From NCBI GenBank assembly GCA_900551535.1, contig URWJ01000067.1, positions 1-7,373 of the forward strand: a stretch of DNA of 7,373 bases, read 5' to 3'. Position numbers and translations under genes: made by a program. The DNA is from an uncultured Granulicatella sp. (lineage in GTDB: Bacteria; Bacillota; Bacilli; Lactobacillales; Aerococcaceae). Positions within the stretch are counted from its first letter, which is position 1, and each line of letters opens with the position of its first letter. A model generated the notes under the pieces. The model worked only from the letters and a program-made list of their open reading frames with translations, did no database searches and was not told the origin of the DNA. Positions 1-6,150 of this stretch are shown here, piece by piece.

Positions 1-516
1 GCTACGTGTATTATCATCACGTAGTGGTATATGTGGATTAATTTCTTTTAATTTTTGGATATCGATTTTAGTGTAATCGTATGAATAAGTAATCGTGAAA
101 ACATCATCTTTGTAATCCGTATTATATTCAACACCTTTACCGATAAGAACTTTTAGTTTTTCTTTGGTTTCTCCAGCAGCTTTTTTTAGCATCTCAAGAG
201 GATTATCACCCGCCACTTTTGAAATAATAAAAGTAGATACTTTTTCTTCTTTTAATAAGACATCATCTTTATAATACAATGTCATTGTGTCTGTACCACT
301 GTTACTAGCAGCTTCAAAAACTGCTTTTTGAGCACCTTCTAAACTATAAACAGTTGTTGGAGCAGCTGTTGTTGGTGTAGCTGTTGTTGGTGTAGCTGTT
401 GTGGTTGTTTCTTGAGTCGTAGCAATCGTTGTTTCTTCTTTTTTCTCTTGTCCACACGCACCTAAGAGGAATGCACTGGTAAAGAGGAGTGCAAATACTT
501 TCACAGTGTTCTTCAT
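1..516 (-). CDS. Lipoprotein, DUF1307/YehR-like, 3' end cut by window edge
   Basis: The first 172 residues are visible; the frame is still open at base 1. Residues 1-20 form a lipoprotein signal peptide (Lys at 2 and 6, hydrophobic core, lipobox LGAC) with the lipidated cysteine at 21, so the mature protein should sit on the outer face of the membrane. Residues 28-55 are a Thr/Pro/Ala linker. The folded domain starts near residue 77 (TMTLYYKDDVLLK) and includes TDYKDDVFTITYSYDYTK and LRDDNT. It closely matches the paralogue at 591-1160 by eye; by that alignment about 17 C-terminal residues are missing. The start is supported by AAGGAG seven bases upstream of the ATG. The molecular role of this family is not known. 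The gap to the upstream paralogue holds a terminator and no clear promoter, so expression probably depends on readthrough. Confidence 0.85.
   Translation of the reverse strand, partial: MKNTVKVFALLFTSAFLLGACGQEKKEETTIATTQETTTTATPTTATPTTAAPTTVYSLEGAQKAVFEAASNSGTDTMTLYYKDDVLLKEEKVSTFIISKVAGDNPLEMLKKAAGETKEKLKVLIGKGVEYNTDYKDDVFTITYSYDYTKIDIQKLKEINPHIPLRDDNTRS
353..397 (-). repeat. Three tandem 15-nt repeats encoding a Thr/Pro/Ala linker
   Basis: Units on the plus strand are 353-367, 368-382 and 383-397. The last two are identical (GTTGTTGGTGTAGCT); the first differs at two bases (GTTGTTGGAGCAGCT). They encode repeated five-residue blocks of the TTATP/TTAAP type between the lipidated cysteine and the folded domain. 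Unit gain or loss would keep the reading frame and only change tether length. Confidence 0.85.
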
Positions 517-536
517 GCATAGTCTCCTTCATTTTT

Positions 537-568
537 GAAAAAAGGGGAGAAGAGGACCCTCTTCTCCC
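537..568 (-). terminator. Intrinsic terminator after the 591-1160 lipoprotein gene
   Basis: GGGAGAAGAGG at 545-555 pairs perfectly with CCTCTTCTCCC at 558-568. Read on the minus strand the hairpin is followed by CCTTTTTTC. It lies 22 bases past the stop of the upstream lipoprotein gene and only about 20 bases before the start codon of the next one, so it separates their expression. Confidence 0.85.
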
Positions 569-590
569 TATTTAATTTAAATTTTAAGCA

Positions 591-1160
591 TTATTTTTCT
601 TTATAGCCACCGTTAATAAGTGCTTCTTTAAATTGAGAATAGCCAAGAGTGTTGTCATCACGTAGATTTAAATTCGGAACTACTTCTTTGAATTTTTGCA
701 TATCAAGTTTAGTGTAATCGAAAGAATAAGTAATCGTGAAAACATCATCTTTGTAATCTGTTTTAATCTCAAATCCTTTACCGATAAAGTCTTTCAGTTT
801 TTCTTCTGTTTTCGCACTAGATTTCTTAAGTGTTTCTAAAGGATTCTCGCCTTCCATTTTTGAAACAATATAAGTAGTTACACTTTCCTGTTTTAATAAA
901 ACGTCATCTTTATAATATAACGTCATCACAGCTTTTACAGCGTCATCACCAGCTTCAAGAACTGTTTTTTTAGCATCTGCTGGCATTTCAGTTTTTGCTT
1001 TAGCTACAGTTGTTGGAGTCGCTGTTGTTGGAGCAGCCGTTGTTGGAGCAGCTGTTGTTTCTGCTTGTGTAGTCGCAGTTGAGTCTTGCTTTTGTCCACA
1101 TCCTGCTAATACTAGACCAGCTGTAAATAGAAGTGCGAATGCTTTTGTTGTTTTGTTCAT
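591..1160 (-). CDS. Lipoprotein, DUF1307/YehR-like, with Thr-rich linker
   Basis: A complete 189-residue protein. The signal peptide is residues 1-20 with lipobox LAGC, and Cys21 is the expected lipidation site. Residues 28-52 are a low-complexity Thr/Ala/Pro linker. The domain from about residue 78 to 189 contains VMTLYYKDDVLLKQES, TDYKDDVFTITYSFDYTK, LRDDNTLGYSQFKEAL and the end NGGYKEK. The Y-Y-K-(G/D)-D-x(3)-KQ start and the C-terminal K-x(2)-L-I-x-(G/A)-GY-x-EK resemble the smaller lipoprotein at 1233-1673 and the E. coli YehR/DUF1307 family, although this copy is more divergent and longer because of the linker. GTGAGG seven to eight bases upstream supports the start. Surface location is well supported; function is unknown. 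It lies 72 bases downstream of the 1233-1673 gene on the same strand, with a terminator between. Confidence 0.9.
   Translation of the reverse strand: MNKTTKAFALLFTAGLVLAGCGQKQDSTATTQAETTAAPTTAAPTTATPTTVAKAKTEMPADAKKTVLEAGDDAVKAVMTLYYKDDVLLKQESVTTYIVSKMEGENPLETLKKSSAKTEEKLKDFIGKGFEIKTDYKDDVFTITYSFDYTKLDMQKFKEVVPNLNLRDDNTLGYSQFKEALINGGYKEK
1009..1053 (-). repeat. Three tandem 15-nt repeats in the second lipoprotein gene
   Basis: Plus-strand units are 1009-1023 (GTTGTTGGAGTCGCT), 1024-1038 (GTTGTTGGAGCAGCC) and 1039-1053 (GTTGTTGGAGCAGCT). They encode TTAAP/TTATP blocks in the linker after the lipidated cysteine. The unit is homologous to that in the neighbouring paralogue at 353-397, and the copy number is also three. 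Confidence 0.85.
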
Positions 1161-1191
1161 GATTTTTACCTCACTTTTTGTTATGTATCAT

Positions 1192-1222
1192 AAAACCGGC
1201 AAGAGAGAGCTTTACCGGTTTT
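1192..1222 (-). terminator. Hairpin terminator after the 1233-1673 lipoprotein gene
   Basis: AAAACCGG at 1192-1199 pairs with CCGGTTTT at 1215-1222. A short inner AAG/CTT pairing is possible around the AG-rich loop. On the minus strand the stem ends in GGTTTTATGA, so the U-run is only four and the terminator may be leaky. It lies just after the stop of the first lipoprotein gene in transcription order and about 30 bases before the next start codon. Confidence 0.7.
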
Positions 1223-1232
1223 GCTTATTTAA

Positions 1233-1673
1233 TTATTTTTCAGTATAGCCAGCTTTGATTAGTGATTCTTTAGAAGCTTTGAAACTTACTTTCTCACCTG
1301 GACCAGAAAAATCACTTGGGATGGCTTTCTTTAAATCAGAAAGTTTAGCAACAGTGTAGTCTACAGTCACAAATTGAGTAACAATGCCATCTTTAACTTC
1401 TTGAGTAGCAGTTACACCTTTAACTGAGTTGTACAAATCAGTGTTTTCTTGGAATTTTTTAAGTGCTTCATCTTCTGAAATTGGAATTTTACTTAAATCA
1501 ACCTCAGATTTTGCGGTTTGTTTTGTTACAACGTCTCCCTTATAGTAATAAACTAAAGTTGAAGTAACACCTTCTTGTTTTAGCTCGAATGTAGCAGTTT
1601 CTTCTTTCGCACATCCTAATAGTACGAATAATGCTGTAAATAACACAGCGAATAATTTCATTGCTTTTTTCAT
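1233..1673 (-). CDS. Lipoprotein of the DUF1307/YehR family
   Basis: A 146-residue protein from the chosen start. An ATG nine bases further upstream (1682) is in frame but overlaps the AAAGGA ribosome binding site, so the inner ATG, eight bases from that site, is preferred; it also puts the lipobox cysteine (LLGC) at residue 21, as in both paralogues. There is no Thr-rich linker: the domain starts almost directly after the lipidated cysteine with KQEGVTSTLVYYYKGDVVTKQ, then DLSKIPISEDEALKKF, and ends SKESLIKAGYTEK. Spacing and the YKGD-x(3)-KQ motif match E. coli YehR and Gram-positive DUF1307 lipoproteins, which are of similar length. The biochemical role of the family is not established. 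It is first in the minus-strand series and sits behind the only clear promoter of that series. Confidence 0.88.
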   Translation of the reverse strand: MKKAMKLFAVLFTALFVLLGCAKEETATFELKQEGVTSTLVYYYKGDVVTKQTAKSEVDLSKIPISEDEALKKFQENTDLYNSVKGVTATQEVKDGIVTQFVTVDYTVAKLSDLKKAIPSDFSGPGEKVSFKASKESLIKAGYTEK

Positions 1674-1681
1674 GAAATACA

Positions 1682-1687
1682 TCCTTT
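1682..1687 (-). promoter_or_regulatory. Ribosome binding site that decides the start of the 1233-1673 gene
   Basis: Read on the minus strand this is AAAGGA, eight bases before the ATG at 1673. The alternative ATG at 1682 overlaps the last base of the site and cannot use it. Confidence 0.7.
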
Positions 1688-1706
1688 CAAGTTGTAATAT
1701 ACATAT

Positions 1707-1735
1707 ATTATAAATCTAATAATTCTAATATGCAA
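1707..1735 (-). promoter_or_regulatory. Promoter for the lipoprotein gene series
   Basis: On the minus strand a perfect -10 TATAAT (1712-1707) lies 17 bases after a weak -35-like TTGCAT (1735-1730). Transcription would start near 1700, giving a leader of about 27 bases before the ATG at 1673. It is the only convincing promoter seen for the three lipoprotein genes. Confidence 0.65.
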
Positions 1736-1772
1736 GCCTTTTTACAAAAATGGGTTCTAATGAAGGTTGACA

Positions 1773-1801
1773 ATTGCTAACAGTTTGATTTTAACAGCAA
1801 T
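1773..1801. repeat. Short inverted repeat over the M42 promoter, possible operator
   Basis: ATTGCT (1773-1778) and AGCAAT (1796-1801) form a 6-bp inverted repeat with a 17-base spacer; centres are 23 bp apart, about two helical turns. It spans the -35 zone of the plus-strand promoter. The arms could be a regulator site, but a repeat this short could be chance in AT-rich DNA. Confidence 0.25.
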
Positions 1802-1811
1802 ATGCTATACT
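1784..1811 (+). promoter_or_regulatory. Extended -10 promoter for the M42 peptidase gene
   Basis: TGCTATACT at 1803-1811 is an extended -10 element (TG-n-TATACT). The -35 is weak: TTTGAT at 1784-1789, 16 bases upstream. Transcription would start near 1818, leaving a very short leader that contains the GGAGG ribosome binding site at 1828-1832. Confidence 0.65.
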
Positions 1812-1839
1812 AATCTTACAGTGAAATGGAGGAGAAAGT

Positions 1840-2880
1840 ATGAATCAAACTGTAAACTTCTTGAAAGAACTTGTGGCAATTCCGTCACCAACTGGCTATA
1901 CCAGAGATGTGCAAGACTATTTAATCGATGTATTAACAGATATGGGATATGAGCCAACACGTACAGCAAAAGGATTAGTGGTTGTAACAGTACCTGGAGC
2001 AATGGATGAGAAACAGCGTGTGGTAACGGCACATATTGATACACTTGGTGCGATTGTTCGTGCAGTAAAATCAGATGGTCGCTTGAAACTTGACCGTATT
2101 GGTGGATTTGCTTGGAATATGATAGAAGGAGAAAACTGTACGGTTCACGTTGCTAGCAATGGAACGACTGTTTCTGGAACGATTCTTTTACATCAAACGA
2201 GTGTACACGTATATCGTGAAGCAGGAACGGTAGAGCGTAGCCAAGATAATATGGAAGTTCGTTTAGATGCAAAAGTGACAAACGAAGCCGAAACGCGTGC
2301 ATTAGGAATTGAAGTAGGGGACTTTGTATCCTTTGATCCACGTTTTATCCTTACACCAACAGGATTCATCAAGAGCCGTTTCTTAGATGATAAAGTGAGT
2401 GCAGCAATTTTATTAACCTTATTAAAGAAATACAAATCAGAAGGAATCACATTGCCAGTAACAACTCATTTCATGTTCAGTTGTATTGAAGAAACTGGAA
2501 CAGGAGCTAACAGTAGCATCCCAGAAAAAGCAGTCGAATTCTTAGCCGTGGATATGGGTGCGATGGGGGATGACCAACAAACAGACGAATACACCGTTTC
2601 TGTCTGTGTGAAAGATGGTTCTGGACCTTATAACTTTGATTTCCGTCAACATCTTGTCTCTCTATGTAAGGAGAAGAATATTCCATTTAAATTAGATATT
2701 TATCCTTATTATGGTAGTGACGCCTCAGCAGCGATGCGTGCGGGAGTAGAAGTGAAACACGCCTTACTCGGTGCTGGAATTGAATCAAGCCACTCTTATG
2801 AAAGAACGCATCTTGATTCGATTGAAGCAACACAACAGTTAGTCGATGCCTACCTTTTAAGTTCATTAGTAGAAGCTTAA
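1840..2880 (+). CDS. M42 family metallopeptidase (aminopeptidase/PepA-YsdC-like)
   Basis: A 346-residue cytoplasmic protein with no signal peptide, full length for family M42, whose members are large self-compartmentalising di-metal (usually Zn or Co) aminopeptidases that clear peptides. Visible active-site elements in order: IPSPTG near residue 14, H65-x-D67 in TAHIDTLG, the bridging Asp at 183 in SRFLDDKVSA, the Glu pair 217-218 in CIEETGTGA (217 as general base, 218 as metal ligand), Asp238 in VDMGAMGDD, and His324 in ERTHLDS. The PDZ-like insert domain expected between about residues 75 and 170 is present. All key residues are intact. GGAGG seven bases upstream supports the start. It has its own promoter and a strong terminator, so it is probably monocistronic and divergent from the lipoproteins. 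Substrate preference (glutamyl versus general) cannot be told from sequence alone. Confidence 0.93.
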   Translation: MNQTVNFLKELVAIPSPTGYTRDVQDYLIDVLTDMGYEPTRTAKGLVVVTVPGAMDEKQRVVTAHIDTLGAIVRAVKSDGRLKLDRIGGFAWNMIEGENCTVHVASNGTTVSGTILLHQTSVHVYREAGTVERSQDNMEVRLDAKVTNEAETRALGIEVGDFVSFDPRFILTPTGFIKSRFLDDKVSAAILLTLLKKYKSEGITLPVTTHFMFSCIEETGTGANSSIPEKAVEFLAVDMGAMGDDQQTDEYTVSVCVKDGSGPYNFDFRQHLVSLCKEKNIPFKLDIYPYYGSDASAAMRAGVEVKHALLGAGIESSHSYERTHLDSIEATQQLVDAYLLSSLVEA

Positions 2881-2885
2881 TATGG

Positions 2886-2919
2886 AGCCTTTCCAACAGT
2901 GTTTGGGAAGGCTTTTTTT
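2886..2919 (+). terminator. Strong intrinsic terminator after the M42 gene
   Basis: AGCCTTTCCAA at 2886-2896 pairs with TTGGGAAGGCT at 2903-2913 (11 bp with one G-T pair) around the loop CAGTGT. Seven T residues end at 2919 and more follow. It starts five bases after the stop codon. Confidence 0.92.
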
Positions 2920-2947
2920 GTTTTTGAAAGTTTTTTGAATTATTTTG

Positions 2948-2976
2948 TTGACACGGTCTCCTCAGGGGAGTATACT
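2948..2976 (+). promoter_or_regulatory. Strong promoter for the histidine-triad gene
   Basis: A perfect -35 TTGACA (2948-2953) and a -10 TATACT (2971-2976) are separated by exactly 17 bases. Transcription would start near 2983, giving a leader of about 33 bases. Its position after the upstream terminator shows that the gene is an independent transcription unit. Confidence 0.88.
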
Positions 2977-2995
2977 CTAAAACGTAAAACTTACG
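2958..2995. promoter_or_regulatory. Overlapping palindromes on the histidine-triad promoter, candidate operators
   Basis: Three dyads crowd the promoter. CTCCT/GGGAG (2958-2962 and 2966-2970) lies in the spacer. GAGTATACTC (2968-2977) is a perfect 10-bp palindrome containing the -10. CGTAA/TTACG (2983-2987 and 2991-2995) lies at the predicted transcription start. None matches the streptococcal AdcR zinc box. A repressor site is inferred from position only. Confidence 0.35.
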
Positions 2996-3015
2996 ATTTA
3001 GAAAGTGAGAGAATT

Positions 3016-5124
3016 ATGAACAAGAAAGAAAAGGTTATTTTAGGAGGGGCAGTTGCGCTAGGCTTGCTATTTGCATCGGGTGCCGTATTATCCCAGCAAC
3101 AAGCCCAAACAACGGTCACAACAACTGAGGAGACAACGATTGATGCCGAGCGTATGGCGAAATACGAACAGGCAGCACAAGAAATTAAAGACAATAAACC
3201 AAAGACAATTGTCGGAGAAGTCTTTGAGAATGGATATTTGAAAAAACACGGCGATCATTATCACTTTGTATATGGTGCGCCACCAGCAGATGCCATTTAT
3301 GAGCAGAAAAAACCAGGTGCGACAGCAACTACAGTAGAAGACAATTACGTCTTCAATCCAAATGATATCGTGAGTGAAAATGAATTAGGATTTGTCGTTC
3401 GACACGGAGACCACTTTCACTTTATCTACCGTTCACAATTAGCAAACGCACAAACAGTGACAAGAGAAGATGAAAATGGCAAGAAGAGAACGTGTAAATT
3501 ATTACGTATCCCGCACGGAGACCATTTCCACGATGTGTTAGACTGTGGAGACGGCAGTGCTTCTTTCGCCTTTGACGATGAACCAATTTCAAGACCATCG
3601 ACTGGTGGAAGCCAAACAGGAGTGGCTAGTACAATCGGTACCGTTACACCAACAAGACCAAGTACGGCAAGCACACAACCCGTAACGCCGTCAGCAACAG
3701 ATATTGCGACACCGCAAGCTGAAGAGTGGACATTGCAATCGCCAGAGATTCAAAAATATTTAGACTACATAGTGTATGCTTACGGCGTGGAACGAGATAC
3801 GATTAAGTTTGAGTCTGTGACAAACGATCAAGGCGAGTATGTCGGAAAAGTTTTCGCGTTTCAAAATATGGAACAAGGGCAAGATAAAAACCATATTCAT
3901 CCTTGGGTGATTCCATTGAAACGTTTCGAAGTGCCAAATTCTGACCCATCGATTCCTGCAGAAGTGCGACTATCCCAAGAGATTGATTTAATCGCAAGAC
4001 GTATGGGCATTTCTCGTACAGCGATTCGCATTGTAAATGGACGCTTTGATATTCCACACGGCGACCATAGTCACTCAATGAATATCGTCAATAAAGACGG
4101 CATCGAAGCCTATGAGAAAAATAAACTTCCAGTTATCGTTCCTCCATTTGTGGCAGGGGATGTGAATTTAGAGACTGTTTTTGCCAAAATTGACGAAGTG
4201 AAAGCTCATGCCAGCGAAAAATACAAAGATGATCCTGTAACATTGAACCGTATTTTAGTAGCCTTGAACGAATACAAAGAACAAGTACAACTAAAAGGGA
4301 ACTCAACAGAAGGATTCGTCAAAGGATTGGAACGCTTCGAGGCGCAAACCATTAACCACGAGACAGTCGCTGCTGAAGAAGTAACGCCTGAAGAACAAAA
4401 GATGAACGCGACTCACGAAGAAACGGTTCGTATGGTTGGTGAGTTGAACTTACAAGACTACGGCGTGACGGCTGACGAGTTAAAAGACTTAGCTTCAAAA
4501 GCACGTGCATCAAATACAGAAGAGCAAGTGAACGCGATTCGTGCATTAGTACAAGCTTTACGTGATGCCAACGACCGTATTAGTATTGAAGGAATGCGTT
4601 ACTTATACTTCTTAACACAACACGTTTTAGACCAAGAATTACCAGCTGCGCTTCGTGAAGAAGTGGCAAGCTTAATTAAGCGTTATATGGGTTCACGATT
4701 GAACTTTGCGACGACACCTGTTGAATCCCTCATTATCGAATCTTATCGCACAAAATTAGCGATTAAAGAATCTCATGCGAAATTTGATGGAAAAGTCGAT
4801 GCGACAATCGGAAAGAACTTGAAAGAAATTTTAACACCGGCTTCTGAAGAAGAACAAAGTATTTTCCAAGAGGCAAAAGACTTCGCTGAAATGGCGCTGG
4901 ATGAATCGGATAAAGATAATAGCACTCCGAAGAGCTCTATCTTAGATGTGAAACCTTCAGAGGCAAAACCAGCCGAAGAGACTACAACGACACAAAGCGA
5001 AACGACTGAAACGACAGAAAGTACGACCGCTTCTGTAGAAACAGCGGAAGAAACAACTGCAACAACAGAAACTGTAACAACAGAAACTGCTACTACTGAA
5101 GAAGCGACAACGGTTGAACAATAG
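3016..5124 (+). CDS. Pht-type histidine-triad surface protein
   Basis: A 702-residue exported protein. Upstream in-frame ATGs lie before the promoter, so the start is the ATG at 3016 (MNKKEKVILGG); the ribosome binding site is weak (GTGAGAG). Residues 1-26 are a signal peptide or anchor with core GAVALGLLFASGAVLS and no lipobox cysteine. Four HxxHxH triads occur: HGDHYH (78-83), HGDHFH (130-135), HGDHFH (167-172) and HGDHSH (348-353); a partial NHIH is at 292-295. In streptococcal Pht proteins such motifs bind zinc, which supports zinc capture at the cell surface as the likely role. Cys160 and Cys177 bracket the third triad. Residues 186-236 are a Ser/Thr/Pro linker, about 380-635 looks mainly helical, and 654-702 is a Thr/Glu-rich tail with no LPXTG. 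It has its own promoter and terminator. No zinc-uptake lipoprotein (AdcAII) gene lies beside it. Confidence 0.9.
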   Translation: MNKKEKVILGGAVALGLLFASGAVLSQQQAQTTVTTTEETTIDAERMAKYEQAAQEIKDNKPKTIVGEVFENGYLKKHGDHYHFVYGAPPADAIYEQKKPGATATTVEDNYVFNPNDIVSENELGFVVRHGDHFHFIYRSQLANAQTVTREDENGKKRTCKLLRIPHGDHFHDVLDCGDGSASFAFDDEPISRPSTGGSQTGVASTIGTVTPTRPSTASTQPVTPSATDIATPQAEEWTLQSPEIQKYLDYIVYAYGVERDTIKFESVTNDQGEYVGKVFAFQNMEQGQDKNHIHPWVIPLKRFEVPNSDPSIPAEVRLSQEIDLIARRMGISRTAIRIVNGRFDIPHGDHSHSMNIVNKDGIEAYEKNKLPVIVPPFVAGDVNLETVFAKIDEVKAHASEKYKDDPVTLNRILVALNEYKEQVQLKGNSTEGFVKGLERFEAQTINHETVAAEEVTPEEQKMNATHEETVRMVGELNLQDYGVTADELKDLASKARASNTEEQVNAIRALVQALRDANDRISIEGMRYLYFLTQHVLDQELPAALREEVASLIKRYMGSRLNFATTPVESLIIESYRTKLAIKESHAKFDGKVDATIGKNLKEILTPASEEEQSIFQEAKDFAEMALDESDKDNSTPKSSILDVKPSEAKPAEETTTTQSETTETTESTTASVETAEETTATTETVTTETATTEEATTVEQ

Positions 5125-5131
5125 AACCTTT

Positions 5132-5171
5132 AAACACGTAACTCTTTAATAAAGAAGAGTTGCGTGTTTTT
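5132..5171 (+). terminator. Intrinsic terminator after the histidine-triad gene
   Basis: AAACACGTAACTCTT at 5132-5146 pairs with AAGAGTTGCGTGTTT at 5155-5169 (15 bp including one T-G pair) around an 8-base loop, followed by TTTTTG and further T residues. It begins seven bases after the stop codon. Confidence 0.9.
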
Positions 5172-5204
5172 GTTTCATATGAATAGGTGGTTTAGCGGTA
5201 TTTA

Positions 5205-5213
5205 TGGTATACT
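5205..5213 (+). promoter_or_regulatory. Extended -10 promoter for corA
   Basis: TGGTATACT is an extended -10 element (TG-n-TATACT). No good -35 is seen at the usual distance. Transcription would start near 5220, about 26 bases before the corA start, after the upstream terminator. Confidence 0.55.
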
Positions 5214-5245
5214 AATACAGCATTCTAGTTGAAGGAGGGATTTAA

Positions 5246-6148
5246 ATGGCAGTCATGCAATTTGGCGAAAACAATACTTGGATTAACATTAATTCAGATT
5301 TAATCAGTGAATATTCATCCATTTACGATACGTATGAAATCGATGACGAAATGATTGAATACGCGCTTGATAAAAACGAACGCGCGCATATGGAGTATAA
5401 TCGCCGAACGAAGACATTGGTGTTCATTTATAATGTCCTCAATTTAACGCGTGAAGAAAATTATTACGATACGATTCCATTGACGTTTATCGTACGGCAA
5501 AATCAAATCGTTACGATTTCCAATGAGCAAAATGAATATATTATTGATCAAATTCGTGAAGAGCTGGAAGAAAATATGCATTGGAGCGTATTTAATTTCT
5601 TATTGCATAGTTTATTTACAATTTCGGAAAACTATTTTCCAATTCTTGAGACATTAAATAAAGAACAACAAAAAATTAGTAAATTGCTTCGAAAGAAAAC
5701 GACAAAGGATAACTTATTCCGTTTGTCCGACATGGAGATTGAGGGAATGTATTTAGTTTCAGCAACGAAGCAAAATGCGGTTGTACTAGAGCAACTGAAG
5801 ACGCAACAAGCCTTCAAGGAGCTCGATGATTCTGAAAGAGAGCAGTTGGAAGATAACATCATCGAAGCGAATCAATTAGTAGAGATGACGGATTTGCATC
5901 TTCAAATCTTGCATCAAATCGCAAACACGTATAACAATGTATTGAATAATAACTTGAACGACACGATGAAATTCTTAACGGGCATCTCGATTTTAATGAC
6001 GATTCCGGATATTGTGACGGGATTCTTTGGGATGAATGTGCAGATTCCATTTACGGAGTTTAGACACGGATGGGCGATCATTCTTTTGATTATCGCATTC
6101 GGTTGGATAGGCGTGTCGCAGATTATCAAGCGCATTATGAAAGATTAA
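5246..6148 (+). CDS. corA: CorA-family divalent cation (Mg2+) transporter
   Basis: A 300-residue protein, typical of the shorter Gram-positive members of the family. The N-terminal cytoplasmic alpha/beta domain is about residues 1-110. A long, charged helical stalk follows (about 130-240, rich in Glu, Gln and Lys). TM1 is about 241-261 and runs into the signature GMN at 262-264 (GFFGMNVQIPF). The short external loop is 265-274, TM2 is about 275-293, and the basic tail IKRIMKD is cytoplasmic. GMN is the selectivity-filter motif of the pentameric CorA channel, so Mg2+ uptake is the default role; some relatives carry Co2+, Ni2+ or export Zn2+, and sequence alone does not decide. The AAGGAGG ribosome binding site lies seven bases before the ATG. 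The gene has its own promoter-like element and terminator and is convergent with rnhC. Confidence 0.93.
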   Translation: MAVMQFGENNTWININSDLISEYSSIYDTYEIDDEMIEYALDKNERAHMEYNRRTKTLVFIYNVLNLTREENYYDTIPLTFIVRQNQIVTISNEQNEYIIDQIREELEENMHWSVFNFLLHSLFTISENYFPILETLNKEQQKISKLLRKKTTKDNLFRLSDMEIEGMYLVSATKQNAVVLEQLKTQQAFKELDDSEREQLEDNIIEANQLVEMTDLHLQILHQIANTYNNVLNNNLNDTMKFLTGISILMTIPDIVTGFFGMNVQIPFTEFRHGWAIILLIIAFGWIGVSQIIKRIMKD

Positions 6149-6150
6149 CC

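Noticed and set aside
344..532. 62-residue minus-strand ORF
   Set aside because: It is in another frame over the lipoprotein gene at 1-516, whose true frame has a ribosome binding site, signal peptide and paralogue. Its Asn/Ser repeats are only the 15-nt repeats read out of frame.
1187..1192. TATGAT on the minus strand as a -10 for the 591-1160 lipoprotein gene
   Set aside because: No -35-like hexamer lies 16-18 bases upstream, where the sequence is the terminator stem, and there is no extended TG.
1767..1772. TTGACA as -35 of the M42 promoter
   Set aside because: It is 33 bases from the -10 TATACT at 1806-1811. At 17 bases it would need the poor -10 TTTAAC, so the extended -10 is the better explanation.
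2899..3015. N-terminal extension of the histidine-triad ORF by 39 residues from an ATG at 2899
   Set aside because: This stretch lies in the M42 terminator and across the -35/-10 promoter, so it is upstream of the predicted transcript start. The ATG at 3016 begins a normal signal peptide.
5632..6135. Minus-strand ORFs opposite corA
   Set aside because: They are shadows of a clear CorA gene, with no ribosome binding sites and Ser/Cys-rich composition typical of antisense frames.
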